Shown piece by piece: positions 46,179-56,941 of a stretch of 64,000 nucleotides of DNA. Both the position numbers and the translations under genes were made by a program. Positions within the stretch are counted from its first letter, which is position 1; each line of letters opens with the position of its first letter. Source of the stretch: Talpa occidentalis (lineage: Eukaryota; Chordata; Mammalia; Eulipotyphla; Talpidae). The stretch lies in the NCBI RefSeq assembly GCF_014898055.3, contig NW_023601433.1, positions 82,903,106 through 82,967,105 of the forward strand. Reading direction: 5' to 3'. The notes beneath the pieces were generated by a model. The model saw only the letters and a list, made by a program, of their open reading frames with translations, did not search any database and had not been told where the DNA came from.

Positions 46179-46429
46179 AACCCATATTACATATTTTATC
46201 ATCCTCATCTTCATGACTCTTGTTATTATTTCAGTAAAGTCCCAAACCTTTAGCATGGATTACGGGGGCTGGCAGGATCTATGTCTTGCCTACCTAACTG
46301 ATCTATCCCTTGTCTCATCGCCTACATCCTGGGTACCAGCCATTCCAAACTTCTGTGGTCTTTGGATTCAACATACAGACAATGATTTCTGCTGAAAGAT
46401 GGTCATTGCACTGAGCCTTAGAATAACGT

Positions 46430-46718
46430 TTTTTTCAAAGCTAAATATCCATCAATTAAAAATGGTTAAGTAAAATCATGGTATAACCGAATATTTCACT
46501 ATCATTTTAAATTATAACTCTAATGAATATTTAATGACAGGAAAAATTGCTCGCCATATGACCGTACATGAAAAATGAACCCATATTGTATATACAGCAT
46601 TATCTCAGCCAGAAGGAAATAAATCAAAACGTGTAACAGTGGTTATCTCTGTACTATTAGGTTAGAGGTGATGTTTTCTCTTTACACTTTGCCTATTTTC
46701 TAAAATGTATAGAGTCAG
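46430..46718 (+). mobile_element. Old LINE-1 3' fragment
   Basis: ATATTGTATATACAGCATTA, TCTCAGCCAGAAGGAAATAA, then CAGTGGTTATCTCTGTACTA and CTTTGCCTATTTTCTAAAAT match old L1M-type 3' sequence. Confidence 0.75.
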
Positions 46719-47285
46719 CGAGTCTCCCCCTCATAATGGGGGAGGAAAGAAAGAAAGAGAGAAAAAGAGAAACTTGCCTCCTTTTTTGGTTTCAAATTTA
46801 AATGCTCTGGTATTAAAAGTTAATTTCATCCAAACTCACTCCCCTACCCCCAACCCACATACATACAACTGCCACCATTTCCTACCCGCCCCCAGCCCCC
46901 CACCGCCTTTGTCCATAAAAACAATATTTTCACTTCTGGTCTTAAACAATTTAACTAAAAACTTAAAAACCAAATTCCCCTCCACAAGCTAAATTAATTT
47001 GCTAGGCTCCTATCCTAGGATAAAAGAAATGTGAAATTCGAAGAAAAAGTTACAATCTGCTCCACTTTAGAATAAAATCCAAAACAGATTCAGTCACAGG
47101 GAGCAAACACACATGAAATTTACAGAAAAAAAAATGGAGACAAACAAAGTCACTTTAATCCTAGAATCTTGGAGTGCTGTCCCTATTTCTTAGGAATTAT
47201 TAGCTGCTCAACACACTGCACCTCTCAGGAGCCCAGATATTCCTTAATGTGTTGTTCAGCGAGAATGGTGGGATATTGGTTCTGT

Positions 47286-47638
47286 GTCTCTGTGTGTGTG
47301 TGTGTATGTGTGTGTGTGTGTGTGTGTGTTTCTTTCTCTCTAGAGCTGACCAGATGCTCTGAGGTAACTAAATGGCCCCCTCAGTTGAGTTGACCAGATG
47401 TCTAAGTTGTGTTTTTGTGTATGTGTGTGTCTGTGTGTCTGTGTGTTTCTCTTTCTCTAGGGCCGACCAGATGCTCTGAGGTAACCAAATGGCCCCTCAG
47501 TTGAGTTGACCAGATGTCTGAGCTGTGTGTATGTGTCTGTGTGTGTGTGTCTGTGTGTGTGTGTTTCTCTCTCTCGGGTTGACCAGATGCTTTGAGGTAC
47601 CCAAATGGTCACTCAGTTGAGTTGACCAGATGTCTGAG

Positions 47639-47689
<51 letters not shown>

Positions 47690-47812
47690 TGTGTCTGTGT
47701 CTGTTTTTCTCTCTCTCTAGGGTTGACCAGAGACTCTGAGGTACCCAAACAGTCAATCAGTTGCGCTGACCAGATGTCTGAACTCTGTGTGTGTGCGTGT
47801 ATGCACGAACAC
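47286..47812. repeat. Composite minisatellite with nested (TG)n arrays
   Basis: Four or more units of about 116-145 bases. Each consists of a TG array of variable length, TTTCTCTCTCTCTAGGG, TTGACCAGATGCTCTGAGG, a CCAAATGG(C/T)C-type stretch and GTTGACCAGATGTCTGAGC. Approximate boundaries are 47409, 47525, 47641 and 47785. The 196-codon minus-strand frame across it encodes only histidine/threonine-rich repeat. Confidence 0.95.
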
Positions 47813-48119
47813 GCATGCGTACAACAGGCACTGAAAGAGAAAATAAAAGAACAAAGTATACTAACAACTTTTTTCTTTTCAAAGTAACTTTGATAATTCT
47901 GCTCCAATAAATTATGTTTTCCTCCCAAGCTGCTTCCTTGATGGGAACAGTAGGTTCCCATGCCAACTGGGATGGGGGGCAGGGGGTCGGAATGAGAGTC
48001 ATTTGATGGTTTGTCAAGATATGCACTGCAGCACCTCATTCTTTTAAAAATGTTTTTAAATGGAAAAGCTTGGCCACTCAGACACAAAGAGGAACTAATA
48101 TTCTCGCAGAGAGGCAGAG

Positions 48120-48400
48120 AATCTCAAACTGAGGATGCACATGACATGGCTAATAGATCATTAGGAAGCCCTAATGCATGCAAATATTACTCACATTTTC
48201 CTGTGATTTTATGCTTGATTATGAAGCTTTTCAAGGAGAGAGAGCGAAAGAGACGACGCTATGGCTGGCATTGTTACTCTGACATTACAAATAACTGTAT
48301 TTATGATGTTATTATACACTTCATATATTTTCCTCTAATAGTGCCAATAAAAAGATGGCATTTTCCCAGTGTCTACTCTCTGCCTATGTTTTGTGTCTTG
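48120..48400. promoter_or_regulatory. Candidate distal regulatory element
   Basis: Unique AT-rich block with TAATGCAT (48172-48179) directly overlapping a perfect POU octamer ATGCAAAT (48178-48185), plus homeodomain-like TCATTAGG and CTAATAG cores. There are long AT-rich tracts without an A-tail or repeat signature. Regulatory role is inferred from motifs only. Confidence 0.35.
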
Positions 48401-49436
48401 CTTTTCTCAAGGGTCTGTATGCTCTGAAGCAAAAGAGCTAATTTTTCACAGTGTGAGAATTTGGCTTTCCATCTTTCTAACACTAGATTGCTATATTTTT
48501 TATTTTTTTTATTAGTCCCCACCAAGACAAAATGTCATTCTTTTTCTTGAAAGGGAAATGCCACACACACGCACATGGTACTAATAGTTCGTGTTTCTCA
48601 GGGTCCCCTACCAAGGGTGGTCTTTGTACATAGTCATCCAATTCACCTTCGCAAAAAACTTGAAGCAGCTTCTCTGTGACCCTTTGAGGATGAAGCAATT
48701 TTGAGATTCGTCCCCTAAAGCCACTCGGTATGGCCCAGGACTCAGATCCCTCAAAGTCCATGATCCCAACAATGCTCTTTGGCTTTTCCAACCCTTGTCT
48801 CACTGCTCGTGGTAGATAAATATTCTGATGGGTGAGGCAGGCTTCAATCTCACAGACTCTTTAATAAGGCACATGCTTTTTGGAGAGGTAATTAACTCCC
48901 ATCAGTAATACTTCTCTTGGTGTCTTCTTCCATGCACCTGGCAATGTGACATTCATTTAGTAACACACCCCACCCTTGAACATCAGTTTTCTTATCCATA
49001 AAGAGGAAACATCATCGCTTAATATTACTGGCACAGAACATGAACTTGAGAAATATGATCCAGTCTCTTAAATAATATTCACTGGTCCCTTCTCAGGTGG
49101 CTGGCAATCGTCTAGGTACTGAGGAGCAGCAGGTAAGTGGTAGACCCTCACCCTCCTGGCTCTGGGCCCAGAGTGAGACACACGATATAGACCAATGTAT
49201 ACAGTTGACTGGGTTTTGATCTTAGTACTCTATTGTCGTCTTTAAGATTCTGATCAGCCAGCAAAGCACTCACAGGCAAAAGAATAATGTTATCTAGAAA
49301 TAGTTGATCACAAATACTCACCAACAAAACAAAAAACTTGTAGAAATCCACAGGGCTTGGATCAGGCAATTTAATGTATCAAATATGATATAAGCATCAA
49401 ATATACTTATTACAATAACAGTGATCAAAGAGTGTC
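48401..49436. other. Mostly unique non-coding sequence
   Basis: A weak MIR-like trace (CATCAGTTTTCTTATCCATA, about 48982-49001) is the only repeat sign. The 106-codon minus-strand frame at 48483-48803 resembles no protein I recognise. Confidence 0.3.
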
Positions 49437-49437
49437 A

Positions 49438-49630
49438 CATCAAAACAGGGGTGGGAAGAGCACAAGGGACTATAGTGATAGGATACGGGTGAATGGGTGG
49501 TGGGAATTTCACGGGGACTATAACTGAGATGAGAAATCATGCATTGTACAAAAATGAAGATTGATGTAAAAAATATATAAAATACAAAAATTAAAAAAAA
49601 TAAAAATATCAATTGAAGAGGGAAAAAATT
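49438..49630 (+). mobile_element. Young LINE-1 3'UTR end
   Basis: CAAAACAGGGGTGGGAAGAG, then GGGAATTTCACGGGGAC, then GCATTGTACAAAAATGAAG and an A-rich end. Nearly the same as the 3'UTR of the copy at 26562-26998. A possible target-site duplication TCACATCAA lies at about 49436 and 49632. Confidence 0.9.
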
Positions 49631-49854
49631 ATCACATCAACCAATTACTGCTTCTGTTGATCAATATCTTTTTTTATAAATATGTACCTACATGTCTATG
49701 CATCAATCAGCAAAACTGAGATGTATAAAGGCTTGATAAATGATGGTCAGCCAGTAAGAAAAAGGTATTTTTAAGTACTCAGCAAGACTGCTCTCTTCAA
49801 GACAGCCTCAGACAGAACTTCTCTACCTGCTAGTCTCCATAACTGTACAATAGT

Positions 49855-50040
49855 TTAAAAACAGTTTCTCAACCTGGATGCTACTAACATTCTGGACCAG
49901 ATAATTCTTTGTTGCCAGGCTGTTCTGTGCATTGGAAAACATCTAGAAACATCCGTGACTGGTATCACTAGACATCAGTATCACACCCTCCAATGAGGAC
50001 AAGCAATAAAGTCACTATTTGGACATCGAGAAATGTTCCT
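49855..50040 (+). mobile_element. Ancient DNA-transposon relic (hAT-like)
   Basis: TTTCTCAACCTGGATGCTAC, then ACATTCTGGACCAGATAATT, CTGTTCTGTGCATTGGAAAA and TCACTAGACATCAGTATCAC match a common non-autonomous mammalian DNA transposon that I cannot name exactly. Confidence 0.6.
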
Positions 50041-50228
50041 TAGGAAAGAGGACAAAATCCCACACCAGGCAGCTGAGATTCATTGGTCTCAGACTAAAAG
50101 CACCCCTATATTTTGAAGAAGTTAAGGTCAACTTAGAAACAGTCCAAGCTGGCCAGATCCCCTCTAAGATAACTTTCCTTCCTTCAAGGGAATTAGTAAT
50201 TCAAGAGATTAGGAAGGAAATCAAGTGT

Positions 50229-50255
50229 TTCATTCATTCATTCATTCATTCACTC
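50229..50255. repeat. (CATT)n microsatellite
   Basis: About six CATT units followed by CACTCCCTCA. Confidence 0.9.
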
Positions 50256-50990
50256 CCTCACCAACTGACTCCCTGGTTCAGCAAGTATTGATGAAGTGGT
50301 AGGGCTTGAGGGTGCCCTGGGGAAAACCACTGGGCACTTCAAAGATGTGAAATATCACCCAGGATGTGCTCAGAATGCTGAGGTCTTACCTTGGTCTTGT
50401 ACTATCTCTCGTGTTAGTGGCTTCCTCTCAAGGAATCATTTCATCCCCTGTAAAAAATGGACTTGATGTGTATTTCCCAAACATCAGTCCTTAGAGTGCT
50501 ACCTTCAAAACTTCCGCCATACTCACCATTGGGATAATCATTTACTTGCTATGGTTTTTCTTAAATCAGTTTTGTATTTATTTAATCTCATAAGGAAATT
50601 ATAAATCATTATATACACGTGAGCCAGTGTCATGTGCAAAAACAAAAGGTAACCTTCAAAAAGAAACACAGTGAACTCCAAACAAAGCTATTCAGTTTCA
50701 GCTCTACAGTGCTGTTGGCAGGAGGATCTATGTGTGATGTTTTTCCATATAACAAAGTGAAGAAAAGAAAGTATGAGCGAGGTGTTAGCGATGGGTCCGG
50801 CTGGGCCTGGATTTTCTCTGTGCCTGTGAAAATTGCAAGAGGTCTGCAGAGGGGTTACCCTCACTGTGTGATTCACAATCACTTACAGTCACGTGCTGGG
50901 GCCAGTTGGTGGCATGCATACCACCTTGGGAAACACCCAGCTCCCTGTGCCAGTCCAGTTCATGATGTCTTGTTCCCTTGGGCTAGCCGG
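50256..50990. other. Unique non-coding sequence
   Basis: No repeat recognised. A 129-codon plus-strand frame (50619-51008) runs into a MIR-like region and resembles no known protein. Confidence 0.3.
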
Positions 50991-50994
50991 GTGG

Positions 50995-51052
50995 CCTCAT
51001 GTAAATGACTTGCTCATTCCAAACCTCATGTAAATGACTTGCTCATTTCAAT
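50995..51052. repeat. 29-bp tandem duplication
   Basis: CCTCATGTAAATGACTTGCT and the following bases are repeated with a period of 29, with one or two differences at the end. The sequence continues as CCTCAGTTTTCTCATC, so the duplication sits inside a MIR-like element. Confidence 0.9.
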
Positions 51053-51250
51053 CCTCAGTTTTCTCATCTATAGAAGAAAAATATCACAGCAGCTCTTCAG
51101 GCTGTTTTGAGCTGCTAACAGTTACATCTGACTAAGGTTCTACTTTAGACTTAACATCCCAGGAAAAAAATACAAGTTTCTCCATAGTCTTTTGAATCAG
51201 GCTTAGGAGATGACCTAGCAAAACAAAACTCCATAAAAGGCCTTTGGGAT

Positions 51251-51629
51251 TGTTCTGGACTGAATGTCTGTGTCCACTGCCCCCCACCCCCACCTCCAAA
51301 ATTCCTATTTTGAAACCTAGTTCTTAAAATTTGAAGGTGGGGTCTTTGGGGGGTGATTAGATCATAAGGGTGGGGCCCTCCTGAATGGGATTAGTGCCCT
51401 ATAAAAGAGACCCCCCCCCACAGAGCTATCTGGCTCATTCTCCCATGCGAGGACCCTATAGAGGACAGCCATCCATGAGCCAGGAAGTGTGCTCTCCCCA
51501 GACATTGAATCTACCAGTGCTTTGATCTTGGGCTTTCTTAGCTTCCAGAACTATGTCAAATAAATGTGTGGTGTTCATAAGCCACCTAAACAACAGGGTT
51601 CTGTTAGAGCAAACCCACAGACTAAGACA
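51251..51629 (+). mobile_element. MaLR-type solo LTR (MLT1/MST-like)
   Basis: Starts TGTTCTGGACTGAATGTCTG and passes GAAGGTGGGGTCTTTGGGG, then TGGGATTAGTGCCCTATAAA, AATCTACCAGTGCTTTGATC and AATAAATGTGTGGTG. It ends CAGACTAAGACA. TG...CA ends and nearly full length for this ERVL-MaLR LTR class; no internal region is adjacent. Confidence 0.9.
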
Positions 51630-52584
51630 TGACTTTGCCTCCTTTGAGCCAATCTAGACAGCTTAGGCCCTTTGAGCCTCCAATTCCATGACTGGAAAAT
51701 GGGAATCTTAAAGGCCATCCTGCCTGTCCTTGTCCAAAACATCACATGGAAGGGACAAGAGTTCTCAGTGAACTGCCAGGTGAGGGAGACCACAGGTGGG
51801 TGCTGATTTCAGTGATACTGGGAATTCCTTGAACCTTTTCAGTGATTACACCCAAGCAGGTGAAGAGGCAGCCAGAGGGGAAAGGTCCAGGAGCCAAGGC
51901 TGAACAGAAACATGCTGGGAGCAGACGCCAATGTTTGGGATGGGGGTAGAAAGTCCTGCGAGGAAACCAGAGGGGCCAAGATTGGAGGGCGGGGTGGAGA
52001 AGGGGTGGGGGGAGAAGAAATGGAAGAAGGTGTCAGGAGTGAGAAAGGGGTGACATTGCAGAGTTGCCCTCTAGCATCAGGATCGTTGGCAAGCCGTGCA
52101 CTTTTGAGGTTCAAGTTTGTTTATTCTTGGCAAAATGCAACTGCCTGTTTCTAAGAGAAAAGTCTTTAAAAGGCTTATAAAATCTACTCAAAAGGCTTTC
52201 TGGACATCAAATAGCTCATAAAAAGGAACATTTTGATGAGTTAAGTGTAAATGAATCAGAAACATACGGATTCCATTTCGTCTAATCTGCTTGTGGATTT
52301 AGAAACTGCTCAAAGCCAAATTGTTCAGGGGCTTTGCAGACCCCCGAAACCTTTGAAAGGATTCCTTAGGAGACTCCTGGACAGAACTCCATGTTGCCCT
52401 CCTGAACTTTCAGTCTGCAAGAAAGGAGGATTCATTCTAAGTAATAAAGGTAGGGAAGGGGCTAAATTACACATTTCCTGCACACAGACCTCTGCACTTC
52501 CCAGCTACCATCGAGGAAGGGGTTGAACTCTGTCACCCAGGAGACAAGAGGGTCCAGAGGATGGTGGGGACACCCCAGAGACAA
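51630..52584. other. Unique non-coding sequence
   Basis: No clear repeat recognised. The AT-rich part 52130-52330 (for example AATCAGAAACATACGGATTC) carries possible regulatory motifs but nothing I can name. Confidence 0.3.
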
Positions 52585-52690
52585 GAGCTAATCCAGCTCC
52601 CCAAGGCCAAGCTCTGTGATCCTGGCCAAGCTAATATTCCCAAGCCTCAGTTTCCCCATTTGTAAAATAGACATTTAGCTAGAATTGTGG
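52585..52690 (+). repeat. MIR SINE fragment
   Basis: AAGCTCTGTGATCCTGGCCA, then AAGCCTCAGTTTCCCCATTT and GTAAAATAGACATTTAGC. Confidence 0.85.
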
Positions 52691-53767
52691 CAAGGGTAAC
52701 ATTTTTAAATTGTCATAAGACATGTCATCCAGGATGCAGTCAAGATCACCCATCATAAAGTCACGCAGCTTCTGCACACAGGCACAATTGTCATTCCCAT
52801 GTTCAAGTCCAAGAACAGAGACCAAGAATGATTTAAAGACCCATTCCAGCTCCCAAATCTGTTGGAGCAGTAGATCCATGACTTTGACAATCTTATGATT
52901 CCACAGCCAAGGGACTTGTTGCCACACTTGACTACTTTCCCCCAGGGACTTCAGAGACTCGCAGAAATAGACAGGGACAGGGAATGGATTTCCCAGGAAG
53001 GTGTCGGGAGCCTCACTCCAGCCCAGCCCCGTGGCGTGGAGGTGAGCTGAGATGGGCCACTCTCCAGGACTCTCAAGGACTCCCCGGTGCCAAGACTGAT
53101 CTAGCCCCACGCCCTCCATCAGAGGTGTTGAGAGATCTCCCTGGCTCCAGCGCTTTGTTTTCTTGGTGTGACGGGTTAATGGAATTACAGGGAAGAAGTC
53201 GAAGATGAAAGGAAGGAGGGAAATTTGGAATCACGCTACATTTTCCGTTCACTGTCTCTCTGACTGACGCTGTATAATATGGCTATGAAAATACATGAAG
53301 CAAAATATAAAGCAGGAAAAAACTCGAGTCTATGTAAATTGGCCAGGTGGATAATACTTGGCGTGTTGTGTATGTTTTTGCACATGGTTTTATCAAAGAG
53401 GATAATTACAGCATATGGAAAATAGTACATATTGTTTCCATATGAGAGATAAAGAGAGAGTGTTATAAGTGATTAAAGGGACTTAAGGGTGTGGAATGTT
53501 CTCGTAATGAGAAGAACTGCTTGGGTCCTAGAATTGGAGTGTTTTTTGAGCAAGAGTAACAGATTTCTAGTATTCTGGGAAGGGAAGACTTCTAAACTCC
53601 TTTGCAAATTTGGCCAAAGTCAAAAAGTTAGCCCAAGCCTCTTGGGCAGCCTCCCTTCATTTTCTGACTCTGTTTTGTCCAGGGATAGTCCGGGCAGGTC
53701 TTTGCATCCGCCTCCTTCAGAAATGCATCCCACAGTGAAATTGTTGATGAGGTCAAGAAAGTCTGGA
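52691..53767. other. Unique non-coding sequence with one unexplained minus-strand frame
   Basis: The minus-strand frame 53119-52679 (146 codons) stays open to a stop at the edge of the MIR. It has balanced amino-acid composition but no domain I recognise. The following AT-rich block at 53240-53480, including CATATGGAAAATAGTACATA, may contain a regulatory element. Confidence 0.3.
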
Positions 53768-54525
53768 GTCCAGCAATAAGAAGACAAATAACCCAATTAA
53801 CAAGTGGGTAAGAGATGTGAAAAGATATTTCTCCCAGGAAGGTCTGCAAATGAGCTACAATCACATGAAAAGATGCCCGATCCCTTGAGCCATTAGAGAA
53901 AAAAGCAAATGCAAATCAAAACACAGCAAGAGACCACTTCATAGCCACTAGGATGGCTATCATCAAGAAATGAAAAATAACAAATGTTGGTGAGGTTGTG
54001 GAGAAATCAGAACCCTTACACTTGGCTGGGAGGAATGCAAAATGGTGCAATCTTCCTGGAGCACAGTTTGACAGCTTCCCAACAAGCTAACCATACAGTC
54101 ACCAGACGATCCACCAATTCTACTCTCAGGCATCAACCCCGAAGACTTGAAAATAGGTGCTCAAACCAATCTTGGATGTTCATAGCAGCAAAATTCACAC
54201 TGGCCAAAAGGAGGAAGCAACCCAAGTGTCCCTCAACAGACGAATGGTGAGGATAAGTGGAATGTGTTGTGGCCAGACAGTAAAAAAGTATTCTTTGTAA
54301 ACAGGAATAAAGTCCTGATACTTGCAAGAACACAGGAGAAACTCAAAATCATTATGCTATGGGAAAGAAGTCAGACATAAGTGGCCACATAGTGTGTGAT
54401 TTCATTAATATGCAATATACAGAATAGGAGAGAGAGAAATGGATATTTGGATGGATGAGAGAGTGAACAAGAGAGAGCAAGAGAGAGACAGAAAGAGAGC
54501 AAGAAAAAGAGAGAGCTAGCGAGCA

Positions 54526-54559
<34 letters not shown>

Positions 54560-54690
54560 CTATAGCCATAGAAACAAAGAGCAAATTAGTGTTCACCGAA
54601 CACTGGGGGTGAGGAGTTAAGGATGGGGGTCCCGGGTTTCTCTCCCGGACAAGAGTAAAACATCACTTAAAAAAAAAAAAAAAAAAAAAA
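53768..54690 (+). mobile_element. Old LINE-1: end of ORF2 plus 3'UTR
   Basis: Frame fragments such as NNPINKWVRDVKRYFSQE are the conserved C-terminal part of L1 ORF2 protein. They are followed by AAATGTTGGTGAGGTTGTGG and GTTCATAGCAGCAAAATTC. Multiple stops show it is dead. A GA microsatellite occupies its 3'UTR, and a run of A follows just before the next SINE. Confidence 0.9.
54425..54562. repeat. GA-rich microsatellite within L1 3'UTR
   Basis: Degenerate (GAGA)n and (GAGAAA)n units ending in GAGAGAGAGAGAGC. Confidence 0.9.
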
Positions 54691-54697
54691 ACAAACA

Positions 54698-55001
54698 GGG
54701 CCTCCCCGGTGGCGCAGCAGTTGAGCGCTGGGTTGCGAAGCTGCCCACGGCCTCTGCAGCGCCGGTTCGATCCCCGGCTGCTCCCCAGCCACTGGAGGAG
54801 GGTCCCACATGGCGCGCAGACCTCTCCTGCCGCCCACTGCTCCCCTCAGCAGTGTCCTTCGGTCCTTCTGCCTGCTCTGCTCCCCGCTCTGGCTCTGGTG
54901 AATTCTCTCACCCTCCCGCGCTTCTGACTGTACCCAGTGCTTGTATAAACAAACAAACAAACAAACAAATAAATAAAACATGCCTCTATTTAAAAAAAAA
55001 A
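54698..55001 (+). repeat. tRNA-derived SINE, young subfamily with 3' extension
   Basis: Head GGGCCTCCCCGGTGGCGCAG, then GTTGAGCGCTGGGTTGCGAA, B-box CCGGTTCGATCCCCGG and CATGGCGCGCAGACC. The tail has (AAAC)n, (AAAT)n, then ATAAAACATGCCTCTATT before poly(A). Probable target-site duplication AAAAAAACA(A/T)ACAG at 54684-54697 and 55002-55015, with one mismatch. Almost identical by eye to the copy at 62065-62369. Confidence 0.96.
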
Positions 55002-55015
55002 AAAAAAAACATACA

Positions 55016-55285
55016 GGGCCTCCCCTAGTGGTGCAGGCGGTTGAGCGCAGCACTGTGAAGCTGTTCACAGCCACTGCAGCGCCAGTTCTATCCCGGCCGG
55101 TTGGCGAGAGTCCCACATGGCGGGGCAGACCTCTCCTGTCGTGCCCACTGCTCCCCTCAGCAGTGTATTTCCTCTGTCTGCCTGTTCTGTTCCCCACTCT
55201 GTCTCTAGTGAATCCTCTCAACCTCCCACGCATCTGGCCTGTACCCCAGTTCTTGTATAAATATACCTTAAAACACACAAAAAAC
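55016..55285 (+). repeat. tRNA-derived SINE (intermediate subfamily) at the same site
   Basis: Head GGGCCTCCCCTAGTGGTGCA, GGCGGTTGAGCGCAGCAC, diverged B-box CCAGTTCTATCCCGGCC, full body and the CCCAGTTCTTGTATAAATAT end. Target-site duplication AAAAACATACA before and after it. Its tail is ACACAAAAAACAAAA, without the extension of its left neighbour. Confidence 0.95.
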
Positions 55286-55299
55286 AAAAAACATACAAC

Positions 55300-55693
55300 A
55301 GAGGCATTTGGGATCCGTTTGCTGCACAAAGCTGGGTTTTGAAAGGGTCATCTTGTTCTCTGTCATGTGGGCAGCTTTTCCTACCTGAAAGCTGGGGAGC
55401 TCACTCTCATAACCTCCCTGCTTCTTGGGTTATTTCCAAAGTGAACCAGCTCAGTCTTTTAAGAAATGAGGCCAGTGAACTGGGGAAAATCTTTTCCATT
55501 TCTGGTTTTGTCGTTATTGAAAGACCTGCCCCTGATGAGATGTTTCCTTCTCTCTGCAAAATTAAGAGGTGCAAAAAGATTCCCAGCGCCGACTGCCAGG
55601 CCTTTCATAAGCCACTGGTTTTAATATTGGTTTGGCAGCTCAGATAATGATTTCTTTTTTTAAAGCACAGGACTTGGAGGCCAAATTCAGAAT
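55300..55693. other. Unique non-coding sequence
   Basis: No repeat recognised. A plus-strand frame of 102 codons (55339-55647) resembles no protein I know. Tracts such as GGCAGCTCAGATAATGATTT (about 55634-55653) could be regulatory. Confidence 0.3.
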
Positions 55694-55785
55694 GTGGCCG
55701 TGAACTTGGCCATGAACCTGGCCATGAACCCGGTTATGAACCTGGCCATGAACCTGACTATGGCTCCAGCTATGAACCTGGCCTG
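55694..55785. repeat. 12-bp minisatellite (ATGAACCTGGCC)n
   Basis: About seven to eight degenerate copies of CCTGGCCATGAA. The period is a multiple of three, so in one phase it reads as an MNLA-type repeat ending in a stop at GCCTGA. Confidence 0.95.
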
Positions 55786-55799
55786 AGTTAGGATTGTTA

Positions 55800-56940
55800 A
55801 GAATACTTCACACATCCTGACCATCTTTCACCATGCCTCCTTCTGTGGCCATTCCTTTTGCTTCTCTATCCTCCTGGAGGAAAACCTCAAAGTTCCCAAA
55901 TTATAGTAGAAAACAGAGGCAGATGTGCCCCACTTACAAAGACATTGGGGTTCAATAACACTAATAAAGACGTGGACTTGGTTGTGAGTGTCCTTTCAAA
56001 TCTTTCCATGTAAGAGAAATACTATCTAACCCAGCTTAAAAAGGAGGAAATGGAAGTCCAGAGTGGGGTGAAGGGATGTCTTTGTCCCTGGTCACTCTAA
56101 GGTCAGGAGCATTATAAGAACTGGAGTGAGAACTTATGGTGTACGGTTCATGTCCAATGGAAGAGTCTGCTCTTCTAGAAGGCTGCACTTCCATGTTCCC
56201 TTAAACATAACTCTCTAAGCCCCCCAGTTTCTTTGGGGATGGGAGAGGAACTTCTCAATCTTAAACCTGATCTGTAGGTTCTATGGAATGCTGGAGGGAA
56301 GAGGGAGTAAGGAGCGGGGACAGAGCCTCAAGATTGTGAAGGGCCTACAAGGAGGACCCACAGAAATGCCTAAACACTCAGAAAATAAAAGCAACCTCCT
56401 TCTTACATTAAAAAAAGTGGGGGAAGAAACAAAAGCAAAGGCTACTTGCTCAGGTAGGTTGACAAAGGCCCATTAGGTTCTTGAGACCCAGTGGCCCATT
56501 AGTCTCAGTTATTTTCCTGCTCTTGGTGGGCTTTGCCCCTCATTAATTGACTAATTGGCCCAGGCATTTACCTAATGTTTATTATCTACACCTAAAAGGC
56601 CAGGCATGGACCAGCATGTGGGCCTCTGTTATTCAATGCAAGGAACTGAAGAGGCTGGGTTGCCTTTTTCTCCAGCTCTTCCCTCCCCAAACCGCAGGCT
56701 TGCCATTTTTGCTGTCAGTCAACCAACGGGAAACTGCACAGTCCAGGAACCAAGAAAAACACCACCCAAGATCCACACCATGAAGGTTGTGGGCGCACCC
56801 TCTTTACTTAGACCCCAGAAGGGAGCAAGTGTACAATGAAACCTCAGAAAATGCCTGAAGAATTTTTGAAGAACTCTCCAGCTTCCCTAAGAGAGCTGTT
56901 GTACGCTGTGTCTCTGATTTGGGTGCCATGTCAGTTTACT
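55800..56940. other. Unique non-coding sequence
   Basis: No repeat or gene recognised. AATAAA-like hexamers occur (for example near 55963) without other transcript-end features. Confidence 0.3.
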
Positions 56941-56941
56941 G

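Noticed and set aside
47497..48087. 196-codon minus-strand frame
   Set aside because: Encoded mostly by TG/CA arrays of the composite minisatellite; no plausible protein.
54667..55329. 220-codon minus-strand frame
   Set aside because: Spans two adjacent SINEs and poly(A) tracts. The similar 156-codon frame at 62013-62483 is the same SINE artefact.
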